Assembly (NCBI GenBank): GCA_944385665.1
Contig: CALWYB010000011.1
Coordinates: forward strand, 1 to 56,232
Length of the DNA: 56,232 bases
Source of the DNA: an uncultured Oscillospiraceae bacterium
Lineage (GTDB): Bacteria > Bacillota > Clostridia > Oscillospirales > Oscillospiraceae
Direction: 5' to 3'
Each line of letters opens with the position of its first letter. The stretch's first letter is position 1. Shown one piece after another: positions 16,459 through 23,586 of this stretch. The notes under the pieces are model-generated. The model ran no database searches and was not told the DNA's origin. It worked only from the letters and a program-made list of their open reading frames with translations. Position numbers and translations under genes: made by a program.

Positions 16459-17604
16459 ATGGAATTTTTGTGGGAAAGTCTGCTGGCCATAACCTGGCAG
16501 CAGCTGGTCATGTATGTGGTGGGCGGGCTGCTCATCTGGCTGGCCATTGACAAGGGATTTGAGCCCGCTCTGCTCATGCCCATGGGCTTTGGCGCTATTC
16601 TGGTGAACCTGCCCTCGTCGGGGGTCATTGACCAGATGACCGCCGGGGTGGGGGAGACCCACGGTATCATCCAGTGGCTCTTTGAAGTGGGCATCAGCGC
16701 CAGTGAGGCCATGCCCATTCTGCTGTTTATCGGAATCGGAGCCATGATCGACTTCGGCCCTCTGCTGGCCAACCCCAAGCTGTTTTTGTGCGGCGCTGCC
16801 GCCCAGGCGGGCATCTTCCTCACCATCCTGCTGGCAGCTGCCCTGGGCTTCGATATGAAGGACGCCGCCTCCATCGGTATCATCGGCGCCGCCGACGGCC
16901 CCACCTCCATCCTGGTCTCCCAGGTGCTCCACTCCAACTATGTGGGCGCCATCGCTGTGGCCGCCTACTCCTATATGGCGCTGGTCCCCATTATCCAGCC
17001 CTTTGCCATCAAGCTGGTGACCACCAGGAAGGACCGGGCCATGCGGATGCCCTATCGGGCTCAGGGCGTATCCAAGCGGCTGCGCATCCTGTTCCCCATT
17101 ATCGTCTCCGTGATCGCCGGGCTGGTAGCTCCCTCCTCGGTGGCTCTGGTGGGCTTCCTCATGTTCGGCAACCTGATCCGGGAGTGCGGGGTGCTCACCA
17201 CTCTGTCCAAGACCGCCCAGAACGAGCTGGCCAACCTCATCACCCTGCTGCTGGGCATTACCATCTCCTTCTCCATGAAGGCGGACCAGTTTGTCAAACC
17301 CGAAACGCTGCTTATTATGGTACTGGGTCTGGTGGCCTTTGTGCTGGATTCGGTGGTAGGCGTGCTGTTTGTGAAGGTGATCAACCTCTTTACCCCCAAG
17401 AACAAGATCAACCCCATGGTGGGTGCGGCCGGCATCTCCGCCTTCCCCATGTCTTCCCGGGTCATTGAGAAGCTGGGCCAGGAGGCCGACCCTCAGAACC
17501 ACCTGCTCATGCACGCGGTGGCCGCCAACGTGTCCGGGCAGATCGCCTCGGTGGTGGCCGGCGGCGTGGTTTTGCAGTACTGTGCCACCCATATGATCGG
17601 CTGA
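16459..17604 (+). CDS. sodium ion-translocating decarboxylase, beta subunit
   Basis: Integral membrane subunit (OadB/GcdB/MmdB family) that couples decarboxylation of a carboxybiotin to Na+ export. 381 residues from the ATG at 16459 (MEFLWESLLAITWQQ), with GGGAGGAACGGAAC before it. About ten hydrophobic segments. Hallmarks are GFGAILVNLP near 38-47, IGAMIDFGPL (Asp in a membrane segment), the family stretch IGIIGAADGPTSI near 139-151 and NPMVGAAGISAFPMSSRV. Which decarboxylase (oxaloacetate, glutaconyl-CoA, methylmalonyl-CoA) cannot be told because no alpha or biotin-carrier gene is adjacent. The structured leader probably controls it. Confidence 0.92.
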   Translation: MEFLWESLLAITWQQLVMYVVGGLLIWLAIDKGFEPALLMPMGFGAILVNLPSSGVIDQMTAGVGETHGIIQWLFEVGISASEAMPILLFIGIGAMIDFGPLLANPKLFLCGAAAQAGIFLTILLAAALGFDMKDAASIGIIGAADGPTSILVSQVLHSNYVGAIAVAAYSYMALVPIIQPFAIKLVTTRKDRAMRMPYRAQGVSKRLRILFPIIVSVIAGLVAPSSVALVGFLMFGNLIRECGVLTTLSKTAQNELANLITLLLGITISFSMKADQFVKPETLLIMVLGLVAFVLDSVVGVLFVKVINLFTPKNKINPMVGAAGISAFPMSSRVIEKLGQEADPQNHLLMHAVAANVSGQIASVVAGGVVLQYCATHMIG

Positions 17605-17620
17605 GAATAGGAGGAGAACC

Positions 17621-17749
17621 ATGAACTGGACCAATATAGAACAGGCCCTGGAGATGATGGGCCAGGGGATGCTGGGCATCTTTGTGGTGCTGGGCGTGAT
17701 CGCCCTGCTGGTTGCTCTGCTGCAGAAGCTGGACAACCGAAAGAAGTAA
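17621..17749 (+). CDS. OadG-related small membrane subunit (42 residues)
   Basis: Begins MNWTNIEQALEMMGQGMLGI. It has one transmembrane helix (about residues 18-35) and a short basic tail ending in KLDNRKK. GGAGGAG precedes the ATG, 17 bases after the beta-subunit stop. Gamma subunits of sodium-pump decarboxylases have one N-terminal helix followed by a metal-binding tail. Here the helix is kept and the tail is nearly absent, the plan of the small OadG-related subunits encoded beside beta subunits. It probably assembles with the beta subunit in the membrane. Too short for many gene finders. Confidence 0.75.
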   Translation: MNWTNIEQALEMMGQGMLGIFVVLGVIALLVALLQKLDNRKK

Positions 17750-17770
17750 CAAGGAAATAAAACAAGGCAG

Positions 17771-17797
17771 CAGCTCCGCTTCGGCGGAGCTGTTTTT
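17771..17797 (+). terminator. terminator after the decarboxylase genes
   Basis: Stem CAGCTCCGC / GCGGAGCTG (17771-17779, 17784-17792) with a TTCG tetraloop, then TTTTT. Confidence 0.93.
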
Positions 17798-18062
17798 ATG
17801 GAAACCGATCGTCAGGAGGCAAACCGGCATTGGTGAAAATGAAGTAGGGCAAATGTGCACAAAAAACTCTGATTTTTTTAAAATTCATCATTTTTTGCAG
17901 TAGAACAGAAAAAATCAACCAGGAAAATAAGGAAAGTATAGTGAAAATTGCCCTTGTTTCCGACAGCTCAATTAGTTACAATGTGGTAACAAAAGTAACA
18001 ACAAGTTGCTTTTGATGTCATAATTGTTGACATAATTTTGTAACTAAATAGGAGTGAAGACA
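17798..18062 (+). promoter_or_regulatory. AT-rich intergenic region upstream of the cell-wall hydrolase gene
   Basis: 265 bases, much more AT-rich than the flanking genes, with no credible gene. Two short dyads lie near its end: GTTAC-N6-GTAAC (17975-17990) and TGTCA-N7-TGACA (18016-18032), with extra GTAAC copies nearby (17993-17998, 18040-18044). TTGACA at 18027-18032 has no -10 at 17 bp. No sigma-A promoter is convincing; an alternative sigma factor or an activator-dependent promoter is possible. Confidence 0.4.
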
Positions 18063-19025
18063 ATGACACGAAAGCTGTTTTCGTTGACGCTGAGCGCCTT
18101 TGCCTTGCTTCTCCTGATGGGAGCCGGAGTGGAGCAGGACCCCGCTGCGGCACCGCAAACCGAGAAAGGGACCCGTGGGGCCCAGCTGGTTGAGACCAGC
18201 GAAACCCACGATCAGGAAGCAGACCAGGCGCATCTGGTGACCGCGGTAGCGGGCTCCAACGTGCTGACCTGGGTGGAGGACATGGACCACACCCTGACGG
18301 TGGACGGTAAGCCGGTGTCCTCTGAGGTGAACAAGACGCAGAAGAGCGGAAAAACTTATGTTGCTCTGGCCCCCATGGTGGAGGAGCTGGATGCCTCCGC
18401 CGCCGTCCGCTGGGACGGCAGCAGCAACACCGTGACGATGAGCAGCAGCAAGCTGACGCTGACCGCTAAGGTGGGACAGCTGTATCTGGTGGCCAACGGC
18501 CGTTACCTGTACATCCCCGAGGGGGTGCAGCTGATCAATGGCCGCGTGACCGTTCCCCTGTCCGTGCTGACTGAGGCCTTCGACGCCTCCCTGACCTGGA
18601 ACGCCTCCACCGGTGTGGTGGCCGTGACCCGGGGCAGCGGAGCCCTGACCCCTGCCGACCAGTACTACAATCAGGACGACCTGTTCTGGCTGTCCCGTAT
18701 CATCTACGCCGAGAGCGGCAACCAGCCCCTGGAGGGCATGATGGCGGTGGGCAACGTGGTGCTCAACCGGGTCAACGACCCCATCTACCCCAACACCATC
18801 GTGAGTGTGCTGGCCCAGAAGAACCAGTTCACCACCTACCAGTCCGGTAAGCTGGCCAACCGCACCCCCAATGAGAACAGCGTCATCGCTGCCAAGCTGG
18901 TGCTGGACGGCGGTGTGGTGGAGGAGACCCTGGGAGCCACCCACTTTGACTCCACCGGCAACAGCTGGGCCTCCCGGCATAAAACCTGTGTGGCCGTCAT
19001 CGGCGCCCACTATTTCTACGCGTAA
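18063..19025 (+). CDS. exported cell-wall hydrolase, SleB/CwlJ-type catalytic domain with stalk-like N-terminal domain
   Basis: 320 residues. A signal peptide (MTRKLFSLTLSAFALLLLMG) is followed by an acidic linker. Residues about 75-190 resemble the copper-amine-oxidase-N-like domain common on Clostridia envelope proteins (VDGKPV, YVALAPMVEEL, GRVTVPLSVLTEAF). The C-terminal 120 residues are a hydrolase-2 domain: LFWLSRIIYAESGNQP with the catalytic-type Glu, AVGNVVLNRVNDP, and THFDSTGN near the end. Members cleave peptidoglycan, often spore cortex. Start ATG 18063 follows AGGAGTGAAGACA; GTG 18054 is too near the site. Single gene ended by a terminator. Confidence 0.88.
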   Translation: MTRKLFSLTLSAFALLLLMGAGVEQDPAAAPQTEKGTRGAQLVETSETHDQEADQAHLVTAVAGSNVLTWVEDMDHTLTVDGKPVSSEVNKTQKSGKTYVALAPMVEELDASAAVRWDGSSNTVTMSSSKLTLTAKVGQLYLVANGRYLYIPEGVQLINGRVTVPLSVLTEAFDASLTWNASTGVVAVTRGSGALTPADQYYNQDDLFWLSRIIYAESGNQPLEGMMAVGNVVLNRVNDPIYPNTIVSVLAQKNQFTTYQSGKLANRTPNENSVIAAKLVLDGGVVEETLGATHFDSTGNSWASRHKTCVAVIGAHYFYA

Positions 19026-19031
19026 CGAAAG

Positions 19032-19061
19032 ATCCGCTCGGCTTCGGCCGGGCGGATTTTT
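19032..19061 (+). terminator. terminator after the cell-wall hydrolase gene
   Basis: Stem ATCCGCTCGGC / GCCGGGCGGAT (19032-19042, 19047-19057, one G-T pair), TTCG loop, TTTTT. Confidence 0.92.
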
Positions 19062-19147
19062 CCATATTTAGGAGAATATGCAGAGAGGAATGGAAGAGCA
19101 TCCTGGGTTTCTCTATTTTAGGGCTTTCTTTTTTGCATATTCATGTA

Positions 19148-19153
19148 TATAAT
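19148..19153 (+). promoter_or_regulatory. possible -10 of the nusB transcript
   Basis: TATAAT in an AT-rich stretch 86 bases before nusB. The hexamer 17 bp upstream (TTTCTT) is weak as a -35. The gap 19062-19238 holds nothing else. Confidence 0.35.
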
Positions 19154-19238
19154 ATCCTTGTGAAATCAGCGTTTCCATGGAGCGCATCTGCCCGGGAACG
19201 AAACGGCACTCAGCCTATGACATGACGGAGGAGACAGT

Positions 19239-19733
19239 ATGACAAGAAGTACGGCCCGCGAGATCGCGGTGCATCTGATTTTTTCTCTGGGCTTCGGTAC
19301 CCAGAGCGCGGACGAGGTTCTGGACAGCGAGCTGACCCGGGAGCGGTTTGAGGAGCTGGGAGGGGAGTCCTCCCTGTATGCCCAGTTCCCCAACGAGAAG
19401 CAGGAGCAGTATATCCGGGACCTGGTGCGGGGCGTCTTTGCCCACGGGCCGGAGCTGGACGACTACATCGGCCGCTACGCTGTGGGCTGGTCCTTTGCCC
19501 GCATTCCCCGTATGGCGGCGGCCATCCTGCGCACCGCCATGTATGAGGTGCTCTATATGCCGGACATCCCAAACGCCGCCGCCATTGACGCCGCGGTGGA
19601 GATGACCAAGAAGTATGAGCCCCAGGAGGTAGCCTCCTTTGTCAACGGGATCCTGGGCACCTTTGTCCGCACGGAGTTCCCCGACACCCCCGCCAAGCCG
19701 GAGAAGACCGACTCTGCCGGCGAGGAGGCGTAA
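19239..19733 (+). CDS. nusB: transcription antitermination factor NusB
   Basis: All-helical RNA-binding protein that, with NusE (S10), binds boxA of rRNA operons. 164 residues with the family opening TRSTAREIAVHLIFSL and C-terminal NAAAIDAAVEMTKKY / FVNGILGT. A region around 35-60 (LGGESSLYAQFPNEKQEQYI) and a C-terminal acidic tail make it a little longer than Bacillus NusB (131). GGAGGAGACAGT precedes the ATG. It starts the long run nusB-tsaD-like-xseA-xseB-ispA. Confidence 0.93.
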   Translation: MTRSTAREIAVHLIFSLGFGTQSADEVLDSELTRERFEELGGESSLYAQFPNEKQEQYIRDLVRGVFAHGPELDDYIGRYAVGWSFARIPRMAAAILRTAMYEVLYMPDIPNAAAIDAAVEMTKKYEPQEVASFVNGILGTFVRTEFPDTPAKPEKTDSAGEEA

Positions 19734-19735
19734 GC

Positions 19736-20680
19736 ATGTCCGTTTTGGCGCTGGACACCAGCAACTACACCACCTCCGCGGCGGTCTTTGACGGCCGGGA
19801 GGGGGAAAATGTTGGCCAGCTGCTCCAGGTGCGCCCGGGCGAGCTGGGCCTGCGGCAGAGCGACGCCCTGTTCCAGCACGTCAAGCAGCTGCCCCAGCTG
19901 ATGGAGCGTCTGTCGGCCCAGGGACGGCTGGAAAACCTCCAGGCGGTGGGGGCCAGCACCCGCCCCCGGGCGGTGGAGGGCTCTTACATGCCCTGCTTCC
20001 TGGCCGGTACCAGTCAGGCCCAGTGTCTGGCCCACACCCTGGGCGTGCCCTTTTTTGCTTTCTCCCACCAGCAGGGACATCTGGCCGCGGCGGCCTGGTC
20101 CGCCGGAAGGCTGGACCTGCTGGAGGGTCCTTTTTTGGCCTGGCATCTGTCCGGCGGCACCACCGAGTTGCTCCGGGCGTACCCGGAGGAAAATGGTGTG
20201 GCCATGCAGGCGGAGATTCTGGGGGGAACCAGCGACATCTCCGCCGGGCAGCTCATCGACCGCACCGGCGTGCTGCTGGGGCTCCAATTCCCTGCGGGGA
20301 AGGCCGTGGACGCCCTCAGCGCCCAGGCACAGAAGGTGAAACCCTTTCCGGTGAAGGTGCAGGAGTGCACTTTTTCCCTGTCCGGAATGGAAAATAAGGT
20401 CCGGCAGATGGCGGAGAAGGGGGAGAGCCCTGAGAGGGTGGCCCGGTTTGCTCTGGAGACGGTGGCCCGGGCGGTGGTGAAGGCCACCCGCCAGGCCCTG
20501 GAGCGCTTCCCCGGACTGCCCGTGCTGTGCTCCGGAGGAGTGGCCTCCAACTCCCTGCTGCGTCAGGTGATGGAGAAGGAGTGCGGAGCCATCTTTGCCC
20601 AGCCCCGCTTCTCCACCGACAACGCCATGGGCACCGCCATTTTGACCTGGCGGGCGCTGGAGCGGGAGCGTGTCCTATGA
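19736..20680 (+). CDS. TsaD/Kae1-family protein (M22 fold), paralogue-like
   Basis: 314 residues of the ASKHA-fold family that includes TsaD, the tRNA threonylcarbamoyladenosine transferase subunit. It begins VLALDTSNYTTSAAV where true TsaD has IETSCDET. The metal ligands look intact: HQQGH (HxxxH) near 106-110 and the Asp of TDNAMGTA near the C-terminus. WHLSGGTTELL corresponds to the nucleotide loop. It is shorter and more divergent than canonical TsaD (about 335-345). It is co-translated with xseA (ATGA overlap) and two bases after nusB. TsaE and TsaB are 12 kb away, so this may be a paralogue of unknown role. Confidence 0.82.
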   Translation: MSVLALDTSNYTTSAAVFDGREGENVGQLLQVRPGELGLRQSDALFQHVKQLPQLMERLSAQGRLENLQAVGASTRPRAVEGSYMPCFLAGTSQAQCLAHTLGVPFFAFSHQQGHLAAAAWSAGRLDLLEGPFLAWHLSGGTTELLRAYPEENGVAMQAEILGGTSDISAGQLIDRTGVLLGLQFPAGKAVDALSAQAQKVKPFPVKVQECTFSLSGMENKVRQMAEKGESPERVARFALETVARAVVKATRQALERFPGLPVLCSGGVASNSLLRQVMEKECGAIFAQPRFSTDNAMGTAILTWRALERERVL

Positions 20681-21900
20681 GACAGGAGGCGTCCATTCTC
20701 ACCCCCAGCCAGGTGGGACAGTATATCAAGGGCTTTATGGACCGGGACCGGCTGCTCTCCGGCCTGCTGGTGCGGGGAGAGCTGTCCAATTATAAGATGT
20801 ATCCCTCCGGCCACCACTACTTTACGTTAAAGGATCGGGAGGGAGCCCTGCGGTGCGTCATGTTCCGGGGAGACGCCGCCTCCCTGCGCTTCCGGCCCCA
20901 GAACGGGATGCAGGTCATCACCGCCGGGCGGGTGACCGTCTTTCCCCGGGACGGGCAGTACCAGATGTACTGCGTCCGCCTCACCCCGGAGGGGGCGGGG
21001 GACCTATTTGTGGCCTTTGAACAGCTGAAAGAGCAGCTGCTGCGCCAGGGCCTCTTTGCCCAGGAGCACAAGAAGCCGCTGCCCCGGATGCCGGAGCGGA
21101 TCGCCCTGGTGACCTCGCCTGCGGGAGCCGCGGTGCGGGACATGCTCCGCATCCTGGGTGCCCGCTGGCCCATGGCCCAGGTACGGGTGCTGCCGGTGCG
21201 GGTCCAGGGAGAAGGAGCGGCGGAGGAGATCGCCGCCGCCATCCGCTGGGCCAACCTCCACCAGGTGGCCGACCTCATCATCACGGGACGAGGAGGCGGC
21301 TCCATGGAGGACCTTTGGGCGTTTAATGAGGAAGTGGTGGCCCGGGCCATCTACGACTCTCAGATCCCGGTGATCTCCGCTGTGGGCCATGAGCCCGATG
21401 TGACCATCGCCGATTTTGTGGCCGACCTGCGGGCGGCCACCCCTTCCAACGCCGCCGAACTGGCAGTACCCGATCAGAATGAGGTATACGCTGCTCTGCT
21501 GGGCAGCCGGCAGCGCCTGGAGCAGACCATGCGCCAGCGGCTGCTCCGCTCCCGCCAGCAGCTGGAGCGGCTGGGAAGGAGCCGGATGCTCACCGACCCC
21601 AAGGCCTATGTCCAGGACAAGCGGGTGCTGCTGGACTACCAGAGCCGCCGCATGAGCCAGGCCATGGCCAACCTGCTGGCAGGAAAGCGGGCAAAAACGG
21701 GCCGGCTGGCTGCCGCCCTGGACGCTATGAGCCCGCTGAAGGTGCTGGGCCGGGGCTATGCCATCGCCCAGAAGGCGGACGGCGGCATCATCGCCCATAT
21801 GGGCGACGCCGCCCCCGGGGAGCGGTTCCGGCTGCGGGTATCCGACGGGGAGCTGCCCTGCCGGGTGGAAGAAACCGACGCGTGTGATACGGCCCCATAA
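20677..21900 (+). CDS. xseA: exodeoxyribonuclease VII large subunit
   Basis: Catalytic subunit of the single-strand exonuclease ExoVII. 407 residues from the ATG that overlaps the previous stop. An N-terminal OB-fold (SNYKMYPSGHHYFTLKD near 31-47) is followed by the catalytic domain with LVTSPAGAAVRDML near 139-152, GRGGGS near 199-204 and AVGHEPDVTIADFVAD near 233-248. A coiled-coil region rich in Arg/Gln/Leu follows. Directly followed by the small subunit xseB. Confidence 0.96.
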   Translation: MRQEASILTPSQVGQYIKGFMDRDRLLSGLLVRGELSNYKMYPSGHHYFTLKDREGALRCVMFRGDAASLRFRPQNGMQVITAGRVTVFPRDGQYQMYCVRLTPEGAGDLFVAFEQLKEQLLRQGLFAQEHKKPLPRMPERIALVTSPAGAAVRDMLRILGARWPMAQVRVLPVRVQGEGAAEEIAAAIRWANLHQVADLIITGRGGGSMEDLWAFNEEVVARAIYDSQIPVISAVGHEPDVTIADFVADLRAATPSNAAELAVPDQNEVYAALLGSRQRLEQTMRQRLLRSRQQLERLGRSRMLTDPKAYVQDKRVLLDYQSRRMSQAMANLLAGKRAKTGRLAAALDAMSPLKVLGRGYAIAQKADGGIIAHMGDAAPGERFRLRVSDGELPCRVEETDACDTAP

Positions 21901-21923
21901 GGGCCGGGAAAGGATGGTGCCCC

Positions 21924-22160
21924 ATGGCGCCCAAGAAGAAGCTGAGTTTTGAGGAGTCCGCCGCCCGGCTGGAGGAGATCGTCAGCCTGCTGGAGCGGGG
22001 AGACGCCCCTCTGGAGCAGGCCATGGCCCTCTTTGAGGAGGGTGCCGGCATTTTGAAAACCTGCACCGCCATGCTGGATCAGGCGGAACAGAAGGTGACG
22101 CTACTCACCGCCGGCCCCGACGGCCAGCCCCAGGAGCAGGATTTCCAGGAGGAACGATAA
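21924..22160 (+). CDS. xseB: exodeoxyribonuclease VII small subunit
   Basis: 78 residues: KLSFEESAARLEEIVSLLER, then APLEQAMALFEEG, the classic XseB helix pair that wraps the large subunit. It follows xseA by 23 bases and abuts ispA, which starts at the next base after the stop; GGAGGAACGATAA within its end serves as the ispA ribosome site. Confidence 0.95.
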   Translation: MAPKKKLSFEESAARLEEIVSLLERGDAPLEQAMALFEEGAGILKTCTAMLDQAEQKVTLLTAGPDGQPQEQDFQEER

Positions 22161-23042
22161 ATGGAACAGGACGTGTTTCGCCTCCACTATGAGGCCACCC
22201 GCAGCCGGGTGGAGGCCGCTCTGCGGGAGCAGATCGGCCGGTTGGGCCGGTACGCCGACCTGCGGGAGGCCATGGAGTACTCCCTGATGGCGGGAGGCAA
22301 GCGAATCCGGCCGGTGCTGGTGCTGGAGAGCTGCCGCATGTGCGGCGGCGACCCGGAGCTGGCCTTGCCCTTCGCCTGTGCGCTGGAGATGGTCCACACC
22401 TACTCCCTCATCCACGACGATCTGCCCGCTATGGACGACGACGATCTGCGCCGGGGCCGCCCCACCAACCATAAGGTGTACGGGGAGGCCACCGCCATTC
22501 TGGCGGGAGACGCCCTGCTCACCGCCGCCTTCCAGACGCTGACCCAGGCCGATCTGCCCCCGCAGCAGGTGGTGGATGGCGTAGCCTGTCTGTCGCTGGC
22601 CGCCGGGCCGGACGGCATGGTGGGCGGCCAGGCGCTGGATATGGCCGGGGAGGGGCGCAGCCTCACCCAGGGAGAGCTGGAACAGCTCCAGAGTCTGAAG
22701 ACCGGCGCCCTCATTGCCGCCGCCGCCGAGCTGGGCTGTATCGCCGCCGGCGGCAGCCAGGAGCAGCGGGCGGCGGTGCGGAAGTACGCCCAGTGTCTGG
22801 GCCGGGCCTTCCAGATCCAGGACGACATCCTGGACGTGACCAGCACCGACGAGGAGCTGGGCAAGCCCACCGGTTCCGACCGGGAGAACGAAAAAAGTAC
22901 CTTTGTCTCTGTGCTGGGGCTGGACCGCAGCCGGGAGCTGGTGCAGGAGCTCACCGCCCAGGCGGTGGCCGCTCTGGATGGGTTCTCTAGCCCGGATTTC
23001 CTGGTCTGGCTGGCCAACACTCTGGCTCAGCGGACAAAGTAA
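22161..23042 (+). CDS. ispA: polyprenyl (farnesyl) diphosphate synthase
   Basis: Builds C15 farnesyl diphosphate from DMAPP and IPP. 293 residues. The first Asp-rich motif is DDLPAMDDDDLRRG near 91-104, preceded by LIH. The second is QDDILDVT near 219-226, and GGKRIRP is near 44-50. Short-chain length is suggested by two extra residues in the first motif. Lies between xseB and a PAP2-like gene, upstream of dxs, so the cluster couples the entry and elongation steps of isoprenoid synthesis. Confidence 0.94.
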   Translation: MEQDVFRLHYEATRSRVEAALREQIGRLGRYADLREAMEYSLMAGGKRIRPVLVLESCRMCGGDPELALPFACALEMVHTYSLIHDDLPAMDDDDLRRGRPTNHKVYGEATAILAGDALLTAAFQTLTQADLPPQQVVDGVACLSLAAGPDGMVGGQALDMAGEGRSLTQGELEQLQSLKTGALIAAAAELGCIAAGGSQEQRAAVRKYAQCLGRAFQIQDDILDVTSTDEELGKPTGSDRENEKSTFVSVLGLDRSRELVQELTAQAVAALDGFSSPDFLVWLANTLAQRTK

Positions 23043-23082
23043 GGCGGCCCCCTTTTTATAAGGGGAGAGAAAGCAGGGCAGT

Positions 23083-23541
23083 ATGGATCATACAGGTTTT
23101 TTGACGGGGAATCTGACGCTGGATCTGGCGATTTTCGCCTGGTTTGTGGCTCAGGTTTTGAAGACCATCATCAATTTTATTCTCAACCGCAATCTGGACC
23201 TGAAGCGGCTAGTGGGCAGCGGCGATATGCCCAGCTCCCACTCCGCCTTTATCTGTGCAGCCACCATGTCCATCGGACAGGTGTGCGGCTGGCGGGACCC
23301 GCTGTTTTCCCTGTCCGCCGCCATCGCCTTGGTGGTCATGTACGACGCGTGCAATGTGCGCCGAGCGGCAGGGGAACAGGCCAAGGTGCTCAACTATGTC
23401 ATGGAGCACTGGAAAGAGATGCCGGCGGAGCTGAAAGGGAAGAAGCGGCTCAACGAAAATCTGGGCCACACTCTGCCCCAGGTCATCATGGGGGCCCTTT
23501 TGGGTACAATCATTGGTCTGGCGGGACCGATTCTGCTCTGA
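23083..23541 (+). CDS. divergent PAP2-family membrane protein (DUF212)
   Basis: 152 residues with about four membrane segments. The family signature SGDMPSSHSAF is near 45-55, and YDACNVRRAAGEQAKVLN near 87-104 is the usual YDAxGVRRAAGxQA stretch. Membrane-embedded phosphatase-like fold; the substrate is not established for the family. Position between ispA and dxs suggests an isoprenoid-phosphate link, which is inference. GGGGAGAGAAAGCAGGGCAGT precedes the ATG. Confidence 0.9.
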   Translation: MDHTGFLTGNLTLDLAIFAWFVAQVLKTIINFILNRNLDLKRLVGSGDMPSSHSAFICAATMSIGQVCGWRDPLFSLSAAIALVVMYDACNVRRAAGEQAKVLNYVMEHWKEMPAELKGKKRLNENLGHTLPQVIMGALLGTIIGLAGPILL

Positions 23542-23586
23542 AGAACCGCAGCGGCATAGCAGCCTGGGAGATGTGAGGGGTTTACC

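Noticed and set aside
18027-18032. TTGACA as -35 of the SleB-like hydrolase gene
   Set aside because: No -10 at 16-18 bp; the corresponding bases are the ribosome-binding site.
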